DNA of 64,000 nt from Salipiger bermudensis. GTDB taxonomy: Bacteria > Pseudomonadota > Alphaproteobacteria > Rhodobacterales > Rhodobacteraceae. The position numbers and the translations under genes were made by a program. The DNA is taken from positions 372,001 through 436,000 of the forward strand of contig NZ_JAIUZY010000003.1 in the NCBI RefSeq assembly GCF_020171625.1, read 5' to 3'. A model generated the notes under the pieces. It was not told the origin of the DNA. It searched no databases and was given only the letters and a program-made list of their open reading frames with translations. This document shows, one piece after another, positions 1-7,921 of the stretch. Within the stretch, counting starts at the first letter, position 1; each line of letters starts with the position of its first letter.

Positions 1-91
1 GCACGAGCGCGTTGACCGGCGGGTTGCGGATGCCGATCCGAACGACTCCGTGGTCTACCGAATACCCGACCGTATCCCGCGCCTCTGACAT
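1..91 (-). CDS. Enoyl-CoA hydratase-type protein, N-terminal fragment
   Basis: Only the first 30 codons lie in the window; the gene runs off the left edge. The fragment starts MSEARDTVGYSVDHG and carries VRIGIRNPPVNAL, the usual opening strand of crotonase-fold enoyl-CoA hydratases, including the N-terminal half of bifunctional enoyl-CoA hydratase/3-hydroxyacyl-CoA dehydrogenases (FadB/FadJ type). An AAGGA Shine-Dalgarno element sits about 9 nt before the ATG. The family is clear from this motif, but single-domain and bifunctional forms cannot be told apart here. Confidence 0.7.
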   Translation of the reverse strand, partial: MSEARDTVGYSVDHGVVRIGIRNPPVNALV

Positions 92-210
92 CTGCCCGTC
101 CTTGCCTGCCGGCCGGTTGGCCGGCGCCTGCACCTGCCGCGCTTATCTGCGCGATCGCGGTATATTAGACGGGAAACACCGGCGCGAGGCAAGGTTGGAA
201 ACCGGGGCGT

Positions 211-435
211 TCAGATCGGCATGTTGTCGAACTGGTCCTCGACCTCGCCATCGCCATCGGGTCGGACCAGAGGCAACGCACAGTCCGGCACCTTGCCGCC
301 GCGCGCCTCAAGCTCTTCGACGTGGCGCTCGAGATCCTCGAGCAGGTCCTGCTGCGCCGCGGCATCGGCAGAGGCCTCTGCCTCGCGGGTGGCGGCGGCA
401 AGTTCGACAATCCGGTTCTTCAGCGCGTTGATCAT
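211..435 (-). CDS. Small coiled-coil protein, function unknown
   Basis: A 74-residue protein starting MINALKNRIVELAAATREAE. Residues about 5-45 are rich in Ala, Glu and Leu with heptad spacing and should form a coiled coil; the C-terminus is acidic (DGDGEVEDQFDNMPI). The ATG at 435 was chosen because a perfect AGGAGG lies 8 nt upstream, while longer in-frame starts have no ribosome site. There is no signal peptide or membrane segment. I do not recognise a family; the strong ribosome site argues that it is translated. Confidence 0.55.
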   Translation of the reverse strand: MINALKNRIVELAAATREAEASADAAAQQDLLEDLERHVEELEARGGKVPDCALPLVRPDGDGEVEDQFDNMPI

Positions 436-604
436 GGTGTCTTTCCTCCTCACAGCGGCCGGGAGAGACCGGCCTGATGGCTCGCCCGACCCGCGCAGCC
501 CGGAAAGAGCGCCGCGTCCGGAAGAAGATCGCACCGCCCTGGAGTGGACGGCTCACCTCAGTTCACACAACCCCGGCACTCGCCCTCTTCCACGTCCCGC
601 AGCG

Positions 605-907
605 TCATGCGCCTTCGCGGCCCCGGCCCATGCCTTGCGCCTCTCTTGCGGTCACGGCCGCCCGATCGCCTGCGCGTGGCAGTTTGAGAGCGATCCCTTC
701 GTCCTCCAACCGCGCAAGGCGCTCTGCATGCCCCATGCATACCATGATTCTGCAGGTTTCGAGCGACCGGATAACGGTGGCGCGGGCCACGTCCGGATAT
801 CTTGATGAAACGATCTGCAGCGGCGCACCTTGATGCAGGTCAATCGCGAGAGAATCCTTGTAAACATATTCACTTTTATATATATGATCGATCAAACAGA
901 GGAGCAT
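605..907 (-). CDS. Doubtful ORF, possible small helix-turn-helix protein
   Basis: An open frame of up to 100 codons. The stretch PLQIVSSRYPDVARATVIRSL looks weakly like a helix-turn-helix, and a charged helix follows (HAERLARLEDEG). Third-position GC is lower than in neighbouring genes. The first ATG (907) falls inside the ribosome site of blh on the other strand, so any real start must lie further in. It may be an unannotated small regulator of the neighbouring operon or simply not a gene. Confidence 0.2.
   Translation of the reverse strand: MLLCLIDHIYKSEYVYKDSLAIDLHQGAPLQIVSSRYPDVARATVIRSLETCRIMVCMGHAERLARLEDEGIALKLPRAGDRAAVTAREAQGMGRGREGA
865..886. promoter_or_regulatory. AT-rich imperfect palindrome upstream of blh, possible BigR/SqrR-type operator
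   Basis: The arms CATAT (865-869) and ATATG (882-886) flank a T/A-rich centre in a locally AT-rich island, 25 nt before the blh start. Operons of this gene content are normally repressed by the ArsR-family persulfide sensors BigR or SqrR, which bind AT-rich palindromes overlapping the promoter. The assignment rests on position and composition; the published half-site ATTC...GAAT is only half present (ATTC at 868-871). Confidence 0.35.
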
Positions 908-910
908 CGC

Positions 911-1777
911 ATGATCTCACCAGACGTCACCGCATTCTTCGATGAAGCCACCAACACGATTTCCTACGTCGTGCGCGATCCCTCCGGGTCGTCCTGCGCC
1001 GTGGTCGATTCCGTGCTCGATTTCGATTACCCCTCGGGCCGCACCGACACCCGCTCGGCGGATGCGATCATCGCCTTCGTCAAGGAGCACGCCCTCAAGG
1101 TCGAGTGGCTGCTCGAGAGCCACGTGCATGCCGACCACCTCTCGGCGGCGCCCTACATCCAGCAGGAACTGGGCGGCAAGATCGGCATCGGTGAGCGCAT
1201 CACCGTGGTGCAGGACACCTTCGGCAAGGTGTTCAACGAGGGCACCGAGTTCCAGCGCGACGGCTCGCAGTTCGACCGCCTCTTCGAGGAGGGCGACAGC
1301 TTTTATATCGGCCAGCTGCGCGGCGACGTGCTGCACACGCCCGGCCATACGCCGGCCTGCCTGACCTACGTGATCGGCGATGTGGCCTTCGTCGGCGACA
1401 CGCTGTTCATGCCCGATTTCGGCACGGCGCGCTGCGACTTCCCCGGCGGCTCGTCCGAGGTGCTCTACAGCTCGATCCAGAAGATCCTCGCCCTGCCCGA
1501 CGACACCCGGATCTTCGTGGGCCACGACTACAAGGCGCCGGGCCGCGACGACTACGCGTGGGAGACCACCGTGGGCGAGCAGAAGGCGCTCAACATCCAC
1601 GTGGGCGAAGGCAAGTCGGCCGAAGAGTTCGTCAAGATGCGCGACAGCCGCGATGCGACGCTGGCGATGCCCAAGCTCATCATCCCGTCGCTTCAGGTCA
1701 ACATGCGCGGAGGCCAGATGCCGCCCGCCGACGAGAAGGGCGACATCTACCTGAAGGTCCCGATCAACAAGCTCTGA
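911..1777 (+). CDS. blh: Metallo-beta-lactamase-fold persulfide dioxygenase-like hydrolase (Blh)
   Basis: A 288-residue metallo-beta-lactamase-fold protein of the ETHE1/Blh type. The metal-binding motif HVHADH is at residues 71-76, with further ligands at H146 (TPGHT), D163 (GDT) and H205 (VGHDY). Family members oxidise glutathione persulfide to sulfite during hydrogen sulfide detoxification in the cytoplasm. The ATG at 911 has AGAGGAG just upstream; the longer in-frame start at 830 would run through the promoter island. It is the first gene of a plus-strand operon with two YeeE/YedE proteins and a DUF442 protein, the usual BigR regulon order, but bigR itself and sqr are not beside it. Confidence 0.9.
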   Translation: MISPDVTAFFDEATNTISYVVRDPSGSSCAVVDSVLDFDYPSGRTDTRSADAIIAFVKEHALKVEWLLESHVHADHLSAAPYIQQELGGKIGIGERITVVQDTFGKVFNEGTEFQRDGSQFDRLFEEGDSFYIGQLRGDVLHTPGHTPACLTYVIGDVAFVGDTLFMPDFGTARCDFPGGSSEVLYSSIQKILALPDDTRIFVGHDYKAPGRDDYAWETTVGEQKALNIHVGEGKSAEEFVKMRDSRDATLAMPKLIIPSLQVNMRGGQMPPADEKGDIYLKVPINKL

Positions 1778-1868
1778 TCCGCCCCGCGGATCACAGCCCC
1801 CCTCCTGCAAACCGGAGCGCTTGCGCTACCGGCCGCACTCTCAATGCGAGACGAAGGACATCCGCGAC

Positions 1869-2294
1869 ATGGAACAGGACTGGATACTCGGCCTGATCGG
1901 AGGCTTGCTGATCGGCTCCGGCGGGGCGGTTTATCTCCTCTTCAACGGGCGCATCATGGGCGCCTCGGGCATTGTCGGCTCGCTGGTCGACCGGACGGCC
2001 GGCAGCCTGACAGCCGAACGGCTGGTGTTCCTTGCCGGCGTGGTGCTGCTGCCGGTGCTGCTGATGCCGGCCTTCGGCCCCGTCGATACCCACATCACCG
2101 ACAACACCGCGGTGCTGGTCGCCGCCGGCCTGCTGGTGGGGCTGGGCACCCGGCTCGCCAATGGCTGCACCTCGGGCCATGGCGTGTGCGGCATGTCACG
2201 CCTCTCGCTGCGCGGCATCGTGGCGACCGTCTGCTATATCCTTGCCGGCGGCGTCGGCGTTGTCCTGTTCCGTCATATCCTGGGTGTGATCTGA
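1869..2294 (+). CDS. YeeE/YedE-family membrane protein, N-terminal half-transporter (PmpA-like)
   Basis: A 141-residue membrane protein with about four hydrophobic segments and the signature NGCTSGHGVCGMSRLS near residues 97-112, whose cysteines are typical of YeeE/YedE (thiosulfate or sulfur-compound) transporters. In this arrangement the transporter is split over two genes, here and the next, which probably assemble in the inner membrane. The ATG at 1869 follows AAGGA by 9 nt. It ends 1 nt before the next ATG, so translation is probably coupled. The likely role is moving a sulfur compound alongside Blh; the substrate is not evident. Confidence 0.85.
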   Translation: MEQDWILGLIGGLLIGSGGAVYLLFNGRIMGASGIVGSLVDRTAGSLTAERLVFLAGVVLLPVLLMPAFGPVDTHITDNTAVLVAAGLLVGLGTRLANGCTSGHGVCGMSRLSLRGIVATVCYILAGGVGVVLFRHILGVI

Positions 2295-2295
2295 G

Positions 2296-2733
2296 ATGAT
2301 GCGACTTGTCTCCTCCTTCATCGCCGGCGGCCTGTTCGGCGCCGGCCTGTACCTCTCGGGCATGACCGACACCGCAAAGGTGCAGGGCTGGCTGGACGTG
2401 TTCGGGAACTGGGACCCGACGCTTGCCTTCGTGATGGGCGGCGCGATGATCCCCATGGCGATCGCGTGGCGGGTGGCGCGCGGGCGCAAGAGTTCGGTGC
2501 TGGGCGTGCCGCTGCCCCCGCCCCCCTCGCGGGAGATCGATCGCAAGCTGATCCTCGGATCTGGCCTGTTCGGCGTCGGCTGGGGTCTGGCCGGCCTGTG
2601 CCCGGGGCCTTCGATCGCCTCGCTGAGCTACGGCGGTCCCGAATTATATGTGTTCGTGGCCGCCATGCTCACCGGGATGGTTGTGGCGCCTTTCGTAAGA
2701 TCACGTCTGGACAAAGCCGTTCCTGCCGAGTGA
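2296..2733 (+). CDS. YeeE/YedE-family (DUF6691) membrane protein, C-terminal half-transporter (PmpB-like)
   Basis: A 145-residue membrane protein with about four hydrophobic segments and the motif GLCPGPSIASLSYGG near residues 99-113, which matches the second cysteine-containing repeat of YeeE/YedE transporters. It starts immediately after the stop of the first half and reads as its partner. The start could be either of two adjacent ATGs (2296 or 2299). It belongs to the sulfide-response operon; regulation by sulfide or persulfide is inferred from operon content. Confidence 0.85.
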   Translation: MMRLVSSFIAGGLFGAGLYLSGMTDTAKVQGWLDVFGNWDPTLAFVMGGAMIPMAIAWRVARGRKSSVLGVPLPPPPSREIDRKLILGSGLFGVGWGLAGLCPGPSIASLSYGGPELYVFVAAMLTGMVVAPFVRSRLDKAVPAE

Positions 2734-2742
2734 TATCGCGAC

Positions 2743-3174
2743 ATGGCTATGATCGAACTCACCCCCGGCTACTCCGTCTCTCCGCAGATCGCGCTCGAGG
2801 ACGTGCAGGCCGCCGCCGATGCGGGCATCACGCTCGTGATCTGCAACCGCCCCGACGCGGAGGTTCCCCCGGAGCTGTCGCACCGGGCCATGGAAGAGGC
2901 CGCACGCGCCGCCGGTGTGGCATTCGTCTATATCCCGGTCACCAACGAAAGCCTGACGCTCGAGCAGGTGACGCAGCAGGCCGACCTGCTGGCCAAGGCC
3001 GAGGGCCCGGTGCTGGCCTATTGCCGCTCGGGCACCCGCTGCTCGATCGTCTGGGCGATGGGCAAGGCCGGCGAGATGCCGGTGGACGAGATCCTCGCCA
3101 CCACCGCCAAGGCCGGCTACCAGCTCGAGGGCATCCGCCCGACGCTCGAGTCGCTGGCGGCGCAGAAGGGCTGA
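2743..3174 (+). CDS. DUF442 (TIGR01244) phosphatase-fold sulfur-metabolism protein
   Basis: A 143-residue cytoplasmic protein of the TIGR01244/DUF442 family, often annotated as the N-terminal domain of beta-lactamase hydrolase-like proteins. It carries the cysteine loop YCRSGTRC (Cys94, Arg99), which matches the CX5R loop of protein-tyrosine phosphatase-fold and sulfurtransferase-like enzymes. In other alphaproteobacteria the domain is fused or linked to Blh and sulfide:quinone reductase, so a role in handling persulfide sulfur is likely. It starts 9 nt after the previous gene with a weak ribosome site, which suggests coupling. It converges on the fliM-like gene with only 8 nt between. Confidence 0.85.
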   Translation: MAMIELTPGYSVSPQIALEDVQAAADAGITLVICNRPDAEVPPELSHRAMEEAARAAGVAFVYIPVTNESLTLEQVTQQADLLAKAEGPVLAYCRSGTRCSIVWAMGKAGEMPVDEILATTAKAGYQLEGIRPTLESLAAQKG

Positions 3175-3182
3175 GCCCCGGC

Positions 3183-4370
3183 TCAGTCTTCATCAAGCTC
3201 GAACGGAGCGGCGGCGAAGTCGAACGCCGCCCCCTCGTCCCCCTCCGCATCGTCGGTGGCAAACTCCCCGCTGAAATCCGTGCCGAAATCCCCACCGAAC
3301 GCTTCGGTGTCGGTCTCGGTGTCGCCCGTGTCAAAGCTGCCTGCGTCGAACTCCATCGGCGGCAGCTCGGGCAGATCCTCGGCGAGGTCCGGCCCGCGCT
3401 CGGGCACCGGGGCCGCGGCCACCTCCATCGCAGCCGGTTGCGCCCCCTCCGAAAGCAACGATGCAGCCACCCCCTCGTCGTCTTGCGCGTGCCCCCCGCT
3501 GCCCTGTGGCCAGGCGAGTCGCACCGCCCGCATCCCGTTGATCTGACCGAGCCGCCCGCCCGCGACGCCCGAGCCGTCGCCGGCCAGAAGCTCGACCCCG
3601 TCGAGCGCCTCGGGCGGCAGCGGGATCAGATCGCCGGGCTGCAGTTTCTCGGCTACCGACAGCGGCAGGACCAGCCTGTGCAGCACCGCATCCATGTGCA
3701 CCGGCAGCAGCTTCATCTTCTGCTCGTGCGGCCCTTCCTGCCCCGCAGCGCCCAACTCGTCCGCCGCCGTGGCCTCGGCCCGGTCTGGAAGGAACAGCGC
3801 CAGTTCCCCGGTGCGCCGGCCAAGCGCGAGATCGAGAGACACCCGGAACGCGCGATAGCCCGACGCGTCGAGCAGCAGCCCGGCGGTGCGCGAATCCTCC
3901 ACCATGGCGCCGAAGCGGAAGCCGGAAATCTGCGGTTGCAAAGGATGCTCTTCGAGATACCGCTCGAACCGCTCGAGCGCATGATCGAGCAGCGGCGCCA
4001 TCATCGCCGCGTCGGTCTGGGTCAGCGGGCGCTCCTCGACCGGCATCTGGGTGACCTGAAGGATGGTCTGCACCTCGATCAGCCCGGTCATCACCGAGCG
4101 ATCGATCCGGGCCACGCCGGGCACGCCGTCTGGGCCATCGAGCAGGATAAGCAGCGCGTCGCCGCCAAGCGCGGCCACGACCCCGTCCTGATCGAGCTGC
4201 GCCTGTTCGACCCCGTGGGTCACCAGCGCCAGATCCCACAGCACATCGGCGGTGCGCGACAGCGCCCGGCGCAGTGCCTTGAACGGCGACATCGACCGCG
4301 CCTCGAGGGCGCGGCGGGCCGCGCTGGCCTTCTGGGCCAGAACTTCATCCTGTCTTGCGGGATCTCCCAT
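3183..4370 (-). CDS. FliM/FliN-family flagellar motor switch-like protein with acidic tail
   Basis: A 395-residue protein with a C-terminal SpoA (FliM/FliN) domain at about residues 222-285, preceded by a FliM-like middle region (about 30-200). The N-terminus lacks the short EIDALL-type peptide by which classical FliM binds phosphorylated CheY. Residues about 316-395 form a strongly acidic, low-complexity tail (GDTETDTEAFGGDFGTDF). FliM forms the C-ring at the base of the flagellum and sets rotation direction. No other flagellar gene is in the window. It lies 94 nt downstream of the histidine kinase on the same strand. Rhodobacteraceae commonly carry this divergent form. Confidence 0.75.
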   Translation of the reverse strand: MGDPARQDEVLAQKASAARRALEARSMSPFKALRRALSRTADVLWDLALVTHGVEQAQLDQDGVVAALGGDALLILLDGPDGVPGVARIDRSVMTGLIEVQTILQVTQMPVEERPLTQTDAAMMAPLLDHALERFERYLEEHPLQPQISGFRFGAMVEDSRTAGLLLDASGYRAFRVSLDLALGRRTGELALFLPDRAEATAADELGAAGQEGPHEQKMKLLPVHMDAVLHRLVLPLSVAEKLQPGDLIPLPPEALDGVELLAGDGSGVAGGRLGQINGMRAVRLAWPQGSGGHAQDDEGVAASLLSEGAQPAAMEVAAAPVPERGPDLAEDLPELPPMEFDAGSFDTGDTETDTEAFGGDFGTDFSGEFATDDAEGDEGAAFDFAAAPFELDED

Positions 4371-4464
4371 CGTGCGGGCAGCCTGTTCTCGGGCGGACTC
4401 AGCGATGTGTATGGAGGTATTTGGTTACCAAGGGCTTTAAAGCACTGTGAAACCGGGTCCGCCG

Positions 4465-7146
4465 CTACTCTACGGCCAGCGCGATGTCCGCCGGCAGAGC
4501 CACCCGGAACGCCGCCCCGTCCTGGCCTTTCAGGTAGCGGATCTCGCCGCCCAGACGGGTGACGATCTGGCGGCAGATCGCCAGCCCGAGGCCCGCCCCG
4601 CCGGCCTTCTGATCGCTGACACGGCTGAACTTCTCGAAGATCACGTCCTGCGCCTCGGGCGAGATACCGGAACCGTTGTCGACGAAGTCGACCACCAGCC
4701 GATCGCCGCGATGGACCCGGATCTCGAGCGCCGGACGCGCGGCGTCGCAGTACTTCCGGGCGTTGGAGACGAGGTTGATGAACACCTGGCTGAGCCGGTC
4801 GAGATCGGTGTTGAGCCACACCCGCTCGGCGGCGGGATCGCGGATGATGCGCAGGGGCGCCGCGTGCTCATCCGCCGCCGCGGCGGCCACCGCCCGGTCG
4901 AGCACGTCCGAGAGCAGCCCCTCGCGCAGGTTCAGGCTGACCTGCCCGTTCTCCAGAACAGACAGGTCGAGCAGATCATCGAGCAGGCGCGTCAGCCGGA
5001 TCGCCTCGTCATGGATGATCGAGGAATACTTGCGCTGCTCCTCGGGCGTCAGGCCGGTGGTGTCGCGCAGGATTTCGGAGAAGGCGCGGATCGAGGTCAT
5101 CGGCGTGCGCAGCTCGTGGCTGATCTGGCTGAGGAAGGCGTCCTTCTGCACCGACAGCCGGGTCAGCTTGGCGTTGGCCTCGCGCAACTGGGCGGCGGTG
5201 CGCGCCAGCTCCTGCGACTGCGCCTCGAGACGGGCGGAGTATTCCATCAGCTGCGCGGTCTCGTCGGCCACCGCCATCAGGTCCTCGACCGAGACCGACA
5301 TGCCGCCGACGATCTGGCCCACCATCGCGTGCGCCGTGGCCGCGCCCACCGAACCTGCAAGCTCGCGCTCGAGCGTTTCGAGAAAGCTGGGCGTGGGCGC
5401 CGGCAAGGTCTCGGCCATGCCCTGCCGCCGCGCCTCGCGTTCGAACAGCCGCTGCGCATCGCGCGCGCCAAGGATGCGCTGCGCCATGATCATCAGGTCC
5501 TCGGCCTGCGCGACCCGGCCGGTCCAGCTGCGCGGCGCGGCGGAATGCTCGAAGACGTTGACGAACTGCGCGCCCTGCAGGCGCTCGAGCGGGCCGGGAA
5601 AGCTTGCCAGCGAGGCCAGCACGAAGCCGCCGGTGTTCAGCGCCAGCGACCAGAACACCGCGTGCAGCAGCGGGTCGATGCCCTCGATCCCGAACAGCGC
5701 GTGCGGGCGCAGCCAGCCGATGCCGAACGGCCCCGCCGCTCCCCAGGCCTCGGGCAGGAAGACGCCTGCGCCGAAGCTCGGCAGGAACAGTGTGTAGCCC
5801 CAGCAGCCGAAGCCCAGCGTCAGCCCCACCAGCGCGCCCAGCCGGGAGGCGCCGCGCCAGAAGATGCCACCCAGCATCGCCGGCAGGATCTGCGCCAGCC
5901 CGGCAAAGCTCACCAGCCCGATCGAGGCCAGCGCCGCGCCGCCGCCGGACAGGCGGTAATAGAGGTAGCCCAGCATCACCACGCCGATGATCGACAACCG
6001 CCGCGCCAGCAGCACCACGCCCCGCACGTCGCCCGAGACCTTGGCACCGCCGCGGGCGTAGCGCAGCCACAGCGGCATCACCACGTGGTTCGACACCATG
6101 GTCGACAGTGCGATGGCGGCGACGATGACCATCGAGGTGGCCGAGCTGAACCCGCCAAGGAAGGACAGCACCGCCAGCCCGTCGCGGCCCTGGCTCAGCG
6201 GCACGGTGAGCACGAAGAGGTCGGGGTTGGAGCCCTCGGGCAGCATCTCGAGCCCGGTCACCGCGATTGGCACCACGAACAGGCTCATCAGCCCGAGATA
6301 GAGCGGGAAGGCCCAGCTTGCGGTGCGCAGGTGGGTCTCGTTCTCGTTCTCGACCACCAGCACCTGGAAAATCCGCGGCAGGCAGAGAAAGGCGGTCGCC
6401 GACAGCACCGTCAGGCCGACCCAGCGCCCGCCGTCCATCTGCCACTGTCCGAGGCTGGAGGCATCGATCTTGTCCAGAACGCCCGAGACGCCCCCAGAAA
6501 GCCCCCAGACCACGAACACCCCGACCGCCAGAAGGGCGGCAAGCTTGACCACCGCCTCGACGGCGATGGCCATGACCACGCCGTTGTGGCGCTCGTTGGC
6601 GTCGAGGTTGCGGGTGCCGAAGATCACCGTGAAGAGCGCGAGGCCGGCCGCGACCCAGAGCGCGGTGTGGCCCTTCTCCTCGCCGGTCGCGATGTCGCCC
6701 ACGCCGAACACTTCGAAGCTGAGGGTCACCGATTGCAGCTGCAACGCGATGTAGGGGGTGGTGCCGACGACCGCGAGGATCGTCACCCCGACCGCCAGCA
6801 GGTTGGACTTCCCATAGCGCGACGAAATCAGGTCCGCCACCGAGGTGATGCGCTGAGAGCGCCCGATGCGCACCAGCTTGCGCAGGATCAGCCACCAACC
6901 GATCAGCACCAGCGATGGCCCGAGATAGATCGTCAGGTACTCGAAACCTGAACGCACCGCCGTGCCGACCGCGCCGTAGAAGGTCCAGGCGGTGCAGTAG
7001 ATCGACAGCGACAGGGTATAGACGATGGGCGAGCGCAGCCAGCGCGCCTGCCCGCGCAGGGCCGCCCGCTCGGCGGCAAAGGCGATGGCGAAGAGGAACA
7101 GCGCGTAGGCGCTGCCGACGAAGACCAGCGTGTTCAGCATGGTCAC
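4465..7146 (-). CDS. SLC5-STAC sensor histidine kinase (CrbS/CbrA-like, without receiver domain)
   Basis: An 893-residue hybrid of transporter and kinase. Residues 1 to about 510 form a sodium:solute symporter (SLC5) domain with some 12-13 membrane segments. Residues about 545-640 match the STAC linker. A dimerisation domain carries the phospho-acceptor histidine H677 (ISHELRTP), and the ATPase has the N box NLVSNARKYC (791-800), DNGSGIS (823-829) and GAGLGLAICRQ (850-860). In Vibrio cholerae the related CrbS controls acetyl-CoA synthetase. The PAS and receiver domains found in some relatives are absent; the receiver is a separate gene just upstream. The GTG at 7146 overlaps the previous stop (GTGA), giving translational coupling; an ATG 6 nt further is the alternative. 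Confidence 0.9.
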   Translation of the reverse strand: MTMLNTLVFVGSAYALFLFAIAFAAERAALRGQARWLRSPIVYTLSLSIYCTAWTFYGAVGTAVRSGFEYLTIYLGPSLVLIGWWLILRKLVRIGRSQRITSVADLISSRYGKSNLLAVGVTILAVVGTTPYIALQLQSVTLSFEVFGVGDIATGEEKGHTALWVAAGLALFTVIFGTRNLDANERHNGVVMAIAVEAVVKLAALLAVGVFVVWGLSGGVSGVLDKIDASSLGQWQMDGGRWVGLTVLSATAFLCLPRIFQVLVVENENETHLRTASWAFPLYLGLMSLFVVPIAVTGLEMLPEGSNPDLFVLTVPLSQGRDGLAVLSFLGGFSSATSMVIVAAIALSTMVSNHVVMPLWLRYARGGAKVSGDVRGVVLLARRLSIIGVVMLGYLYYRLSGGGAALASIGLVSFAGLAQILPAMLGGIFWRGASRLGALVGLTLGFGCWGYTLFLPSFGAGVFLPEAWGAAGPFGIGWLRPHALFGIEGIDPLLHAVFWSLALNTGGFVLASLASFPGPLERLQGAQFVNVFEHSAAPRSWTGRVAQAEDLMIMAQRILGARDAQRLFEREARRQGMAETLPAPTPSFLETLERELAGSVGAATAHAMVGQIVGGMSVSVEDLMAVADETAQLMEYSARLEAQSQELARTAAQLREANAKLTRLSVQKDAFLSQISHELRTPMTSIRAFSEILRDTTGLTPEEQRKYSSIIHDEAIRLTRLLDDLLDLSVLENGQVSLNLREGLLSDVLDRAVAAAAADEHAAPLRIIRDPAAERVWLNTDLDRLSQVFINLVSNARKYCDAARPALEIRVHRGDRLVVDFVDNGSGISPEAQDVIFEKFSRVSDQKAGGAGLGLAICRQIVTRLGGEIRYLKGQDGAAFRVALPADIALAVE

Positions 7147-7448
7147 GGCGCCTCCCCGCCCCGGCCCTCCGCCTCGGCGGTGCCGTCACAGGTCTGCGCG
7201 GCCAGCTTGGCCGAGAGCACGGCCGCGCCGGCCACAAGCAGGAACCAGACGCCGAACAGGTAGAGGATCGCGCTCGACGAGCGCACCGCCGCCTCACCCT
7301 CCTCGCGCCAGAGCAGCGGGATCAGCCAGAGCAGCAGGCCGATGAAGGGCAGGACCCGGGCCGCGTCGGTCACCCGGCGCCGGCGGTAGGACTGCCGTTC
7401 GAGAAACACCGGGGGCTTGCCCCGGCGCGGCGGTCCGGTCTCGGTCAT
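7143..7448 (-). CDS. Small two-TM membrane protein coupled to the kinase
   Basis: A 101-residue protein with a basic cytoplasmic N-terminus (LERQSYRRRRVTDAARV) and two hydrophobic segments, VLPFIGLLLWLIPLLW (about 33-48) and a second at about 61-83. It overlaps the response-regulator stop by four bases (ATGA) and the kinase start by four bases (GTGA), so all three are probably made together. No catalytic motif is visible. I do not recognise a named family. Its fixed position suggests an accessory subunit for the transporter-like sensor, which is inference. Confidence 0.8.
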   Translation of the reverse strand: MTETGPPRRGKPPVFLERQSYRRRRVTDAARVLPFIGLLLWLIPLLWREEGEAAVRSSSAILYLFGVWFLLVAGAAVLSAKLAAQTCDGTAEAEGRGGEAP

Positions 7449-7819
7449 GAGGTCTCGGCCATCAGGGTGCGGACCTGCTCGAGCATCTCGGCATTGGAGA
7501 ACGGCTTGGTCATGAAGGCCGACACGCCGGCGCGCTCGGCCATCTCGCGGTCGCGGGTCTGGCCGCGGGCGGTCAGCATCAGAACCGGCAGGTCGACGGT
7601 CCCTGCCTCCTCGCGCAGTTCGCGCAGGATGTCATAGCCGCTCTTGCCGGGCAGCATCACGTCGAGGATCAGCAGATCCGGCGTGCTGGCGCGCAGCTTG
7701 TCATTGGCGGTGGTGCCGTCGGAATGGGTCTCGACCGAGAGCCCCTCGCGCGACAGGATAAAGCTGATCGCCTCAATGATATTGGGCTCATCCTCGATCA
7801 GCATCACTCGTTTCGCCAT
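7445..7819 (-). CDS. Single-domain response regulator
   Basis: A 124-residue receiver domain with no output domain. The acidic pocket is E9-D10, the phospho-acceptor is D53 (LILDVMLPGKSG), and the conserved T83 (MLTARG) and K105 (TKPF) are present. GGAAGGGGAT precedes the ATG. It is the first gene of a unit with the small membrane protein and the SLC5-STAC kinase, so it is the probable phosphorylation partner. Without a DNA-binding domain it must act through protein contact or a phosphorelay; the ScfR-like regulator encoded 102 nt upstream and the FliM-like protein are nearby candidates, but nothing in the sequence shows this. Confidence 0.9.
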   Translation of the reverse strand: MAKRVMLIEDEPNIIEAISFILSREGLSVETHSDGTTANDKLRASTPDLLILDVMLPGKSGYDILRELREEAGTVDLPVLMLTARGQTRDREMAERAGVSAFMTKPFSNAEMLEQVRTLMAETS

Positions 7820-7921
7820 GACATCCCCTTCCCGTCACCGGGCAGCCCGACCATCCCCGAGCCGAAACCGTCCTCCCCCTGTCAAAAACTTATCGCGAAT
7901 GTGGCGGCAGGTGTCAAAAGA

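Larger units (their letters stand above)
436..910. other. Mostly non-coding stretch before the sulfide operon
   Basis: This 475-base stretch holds no gene I would call with confidence. 436-604 shows nothing beyond GC-rich sequence. 605-907 contains a doubtful minus-strand frame, listed separately. The right end (about 840-890) turns AT-rich and carries the probable blh promoter and operator. Confidence 0.5.

Noticed and set aside
4447-6951. An open frame of over 800 codons on the plus strand opposite the histidine kinase
   Set aside because: It mirrors the kinase codons, is rich in Arg, His, Gln and Ala and has no family motif. High third-position GC in the true gene keeps the opposite strand open.
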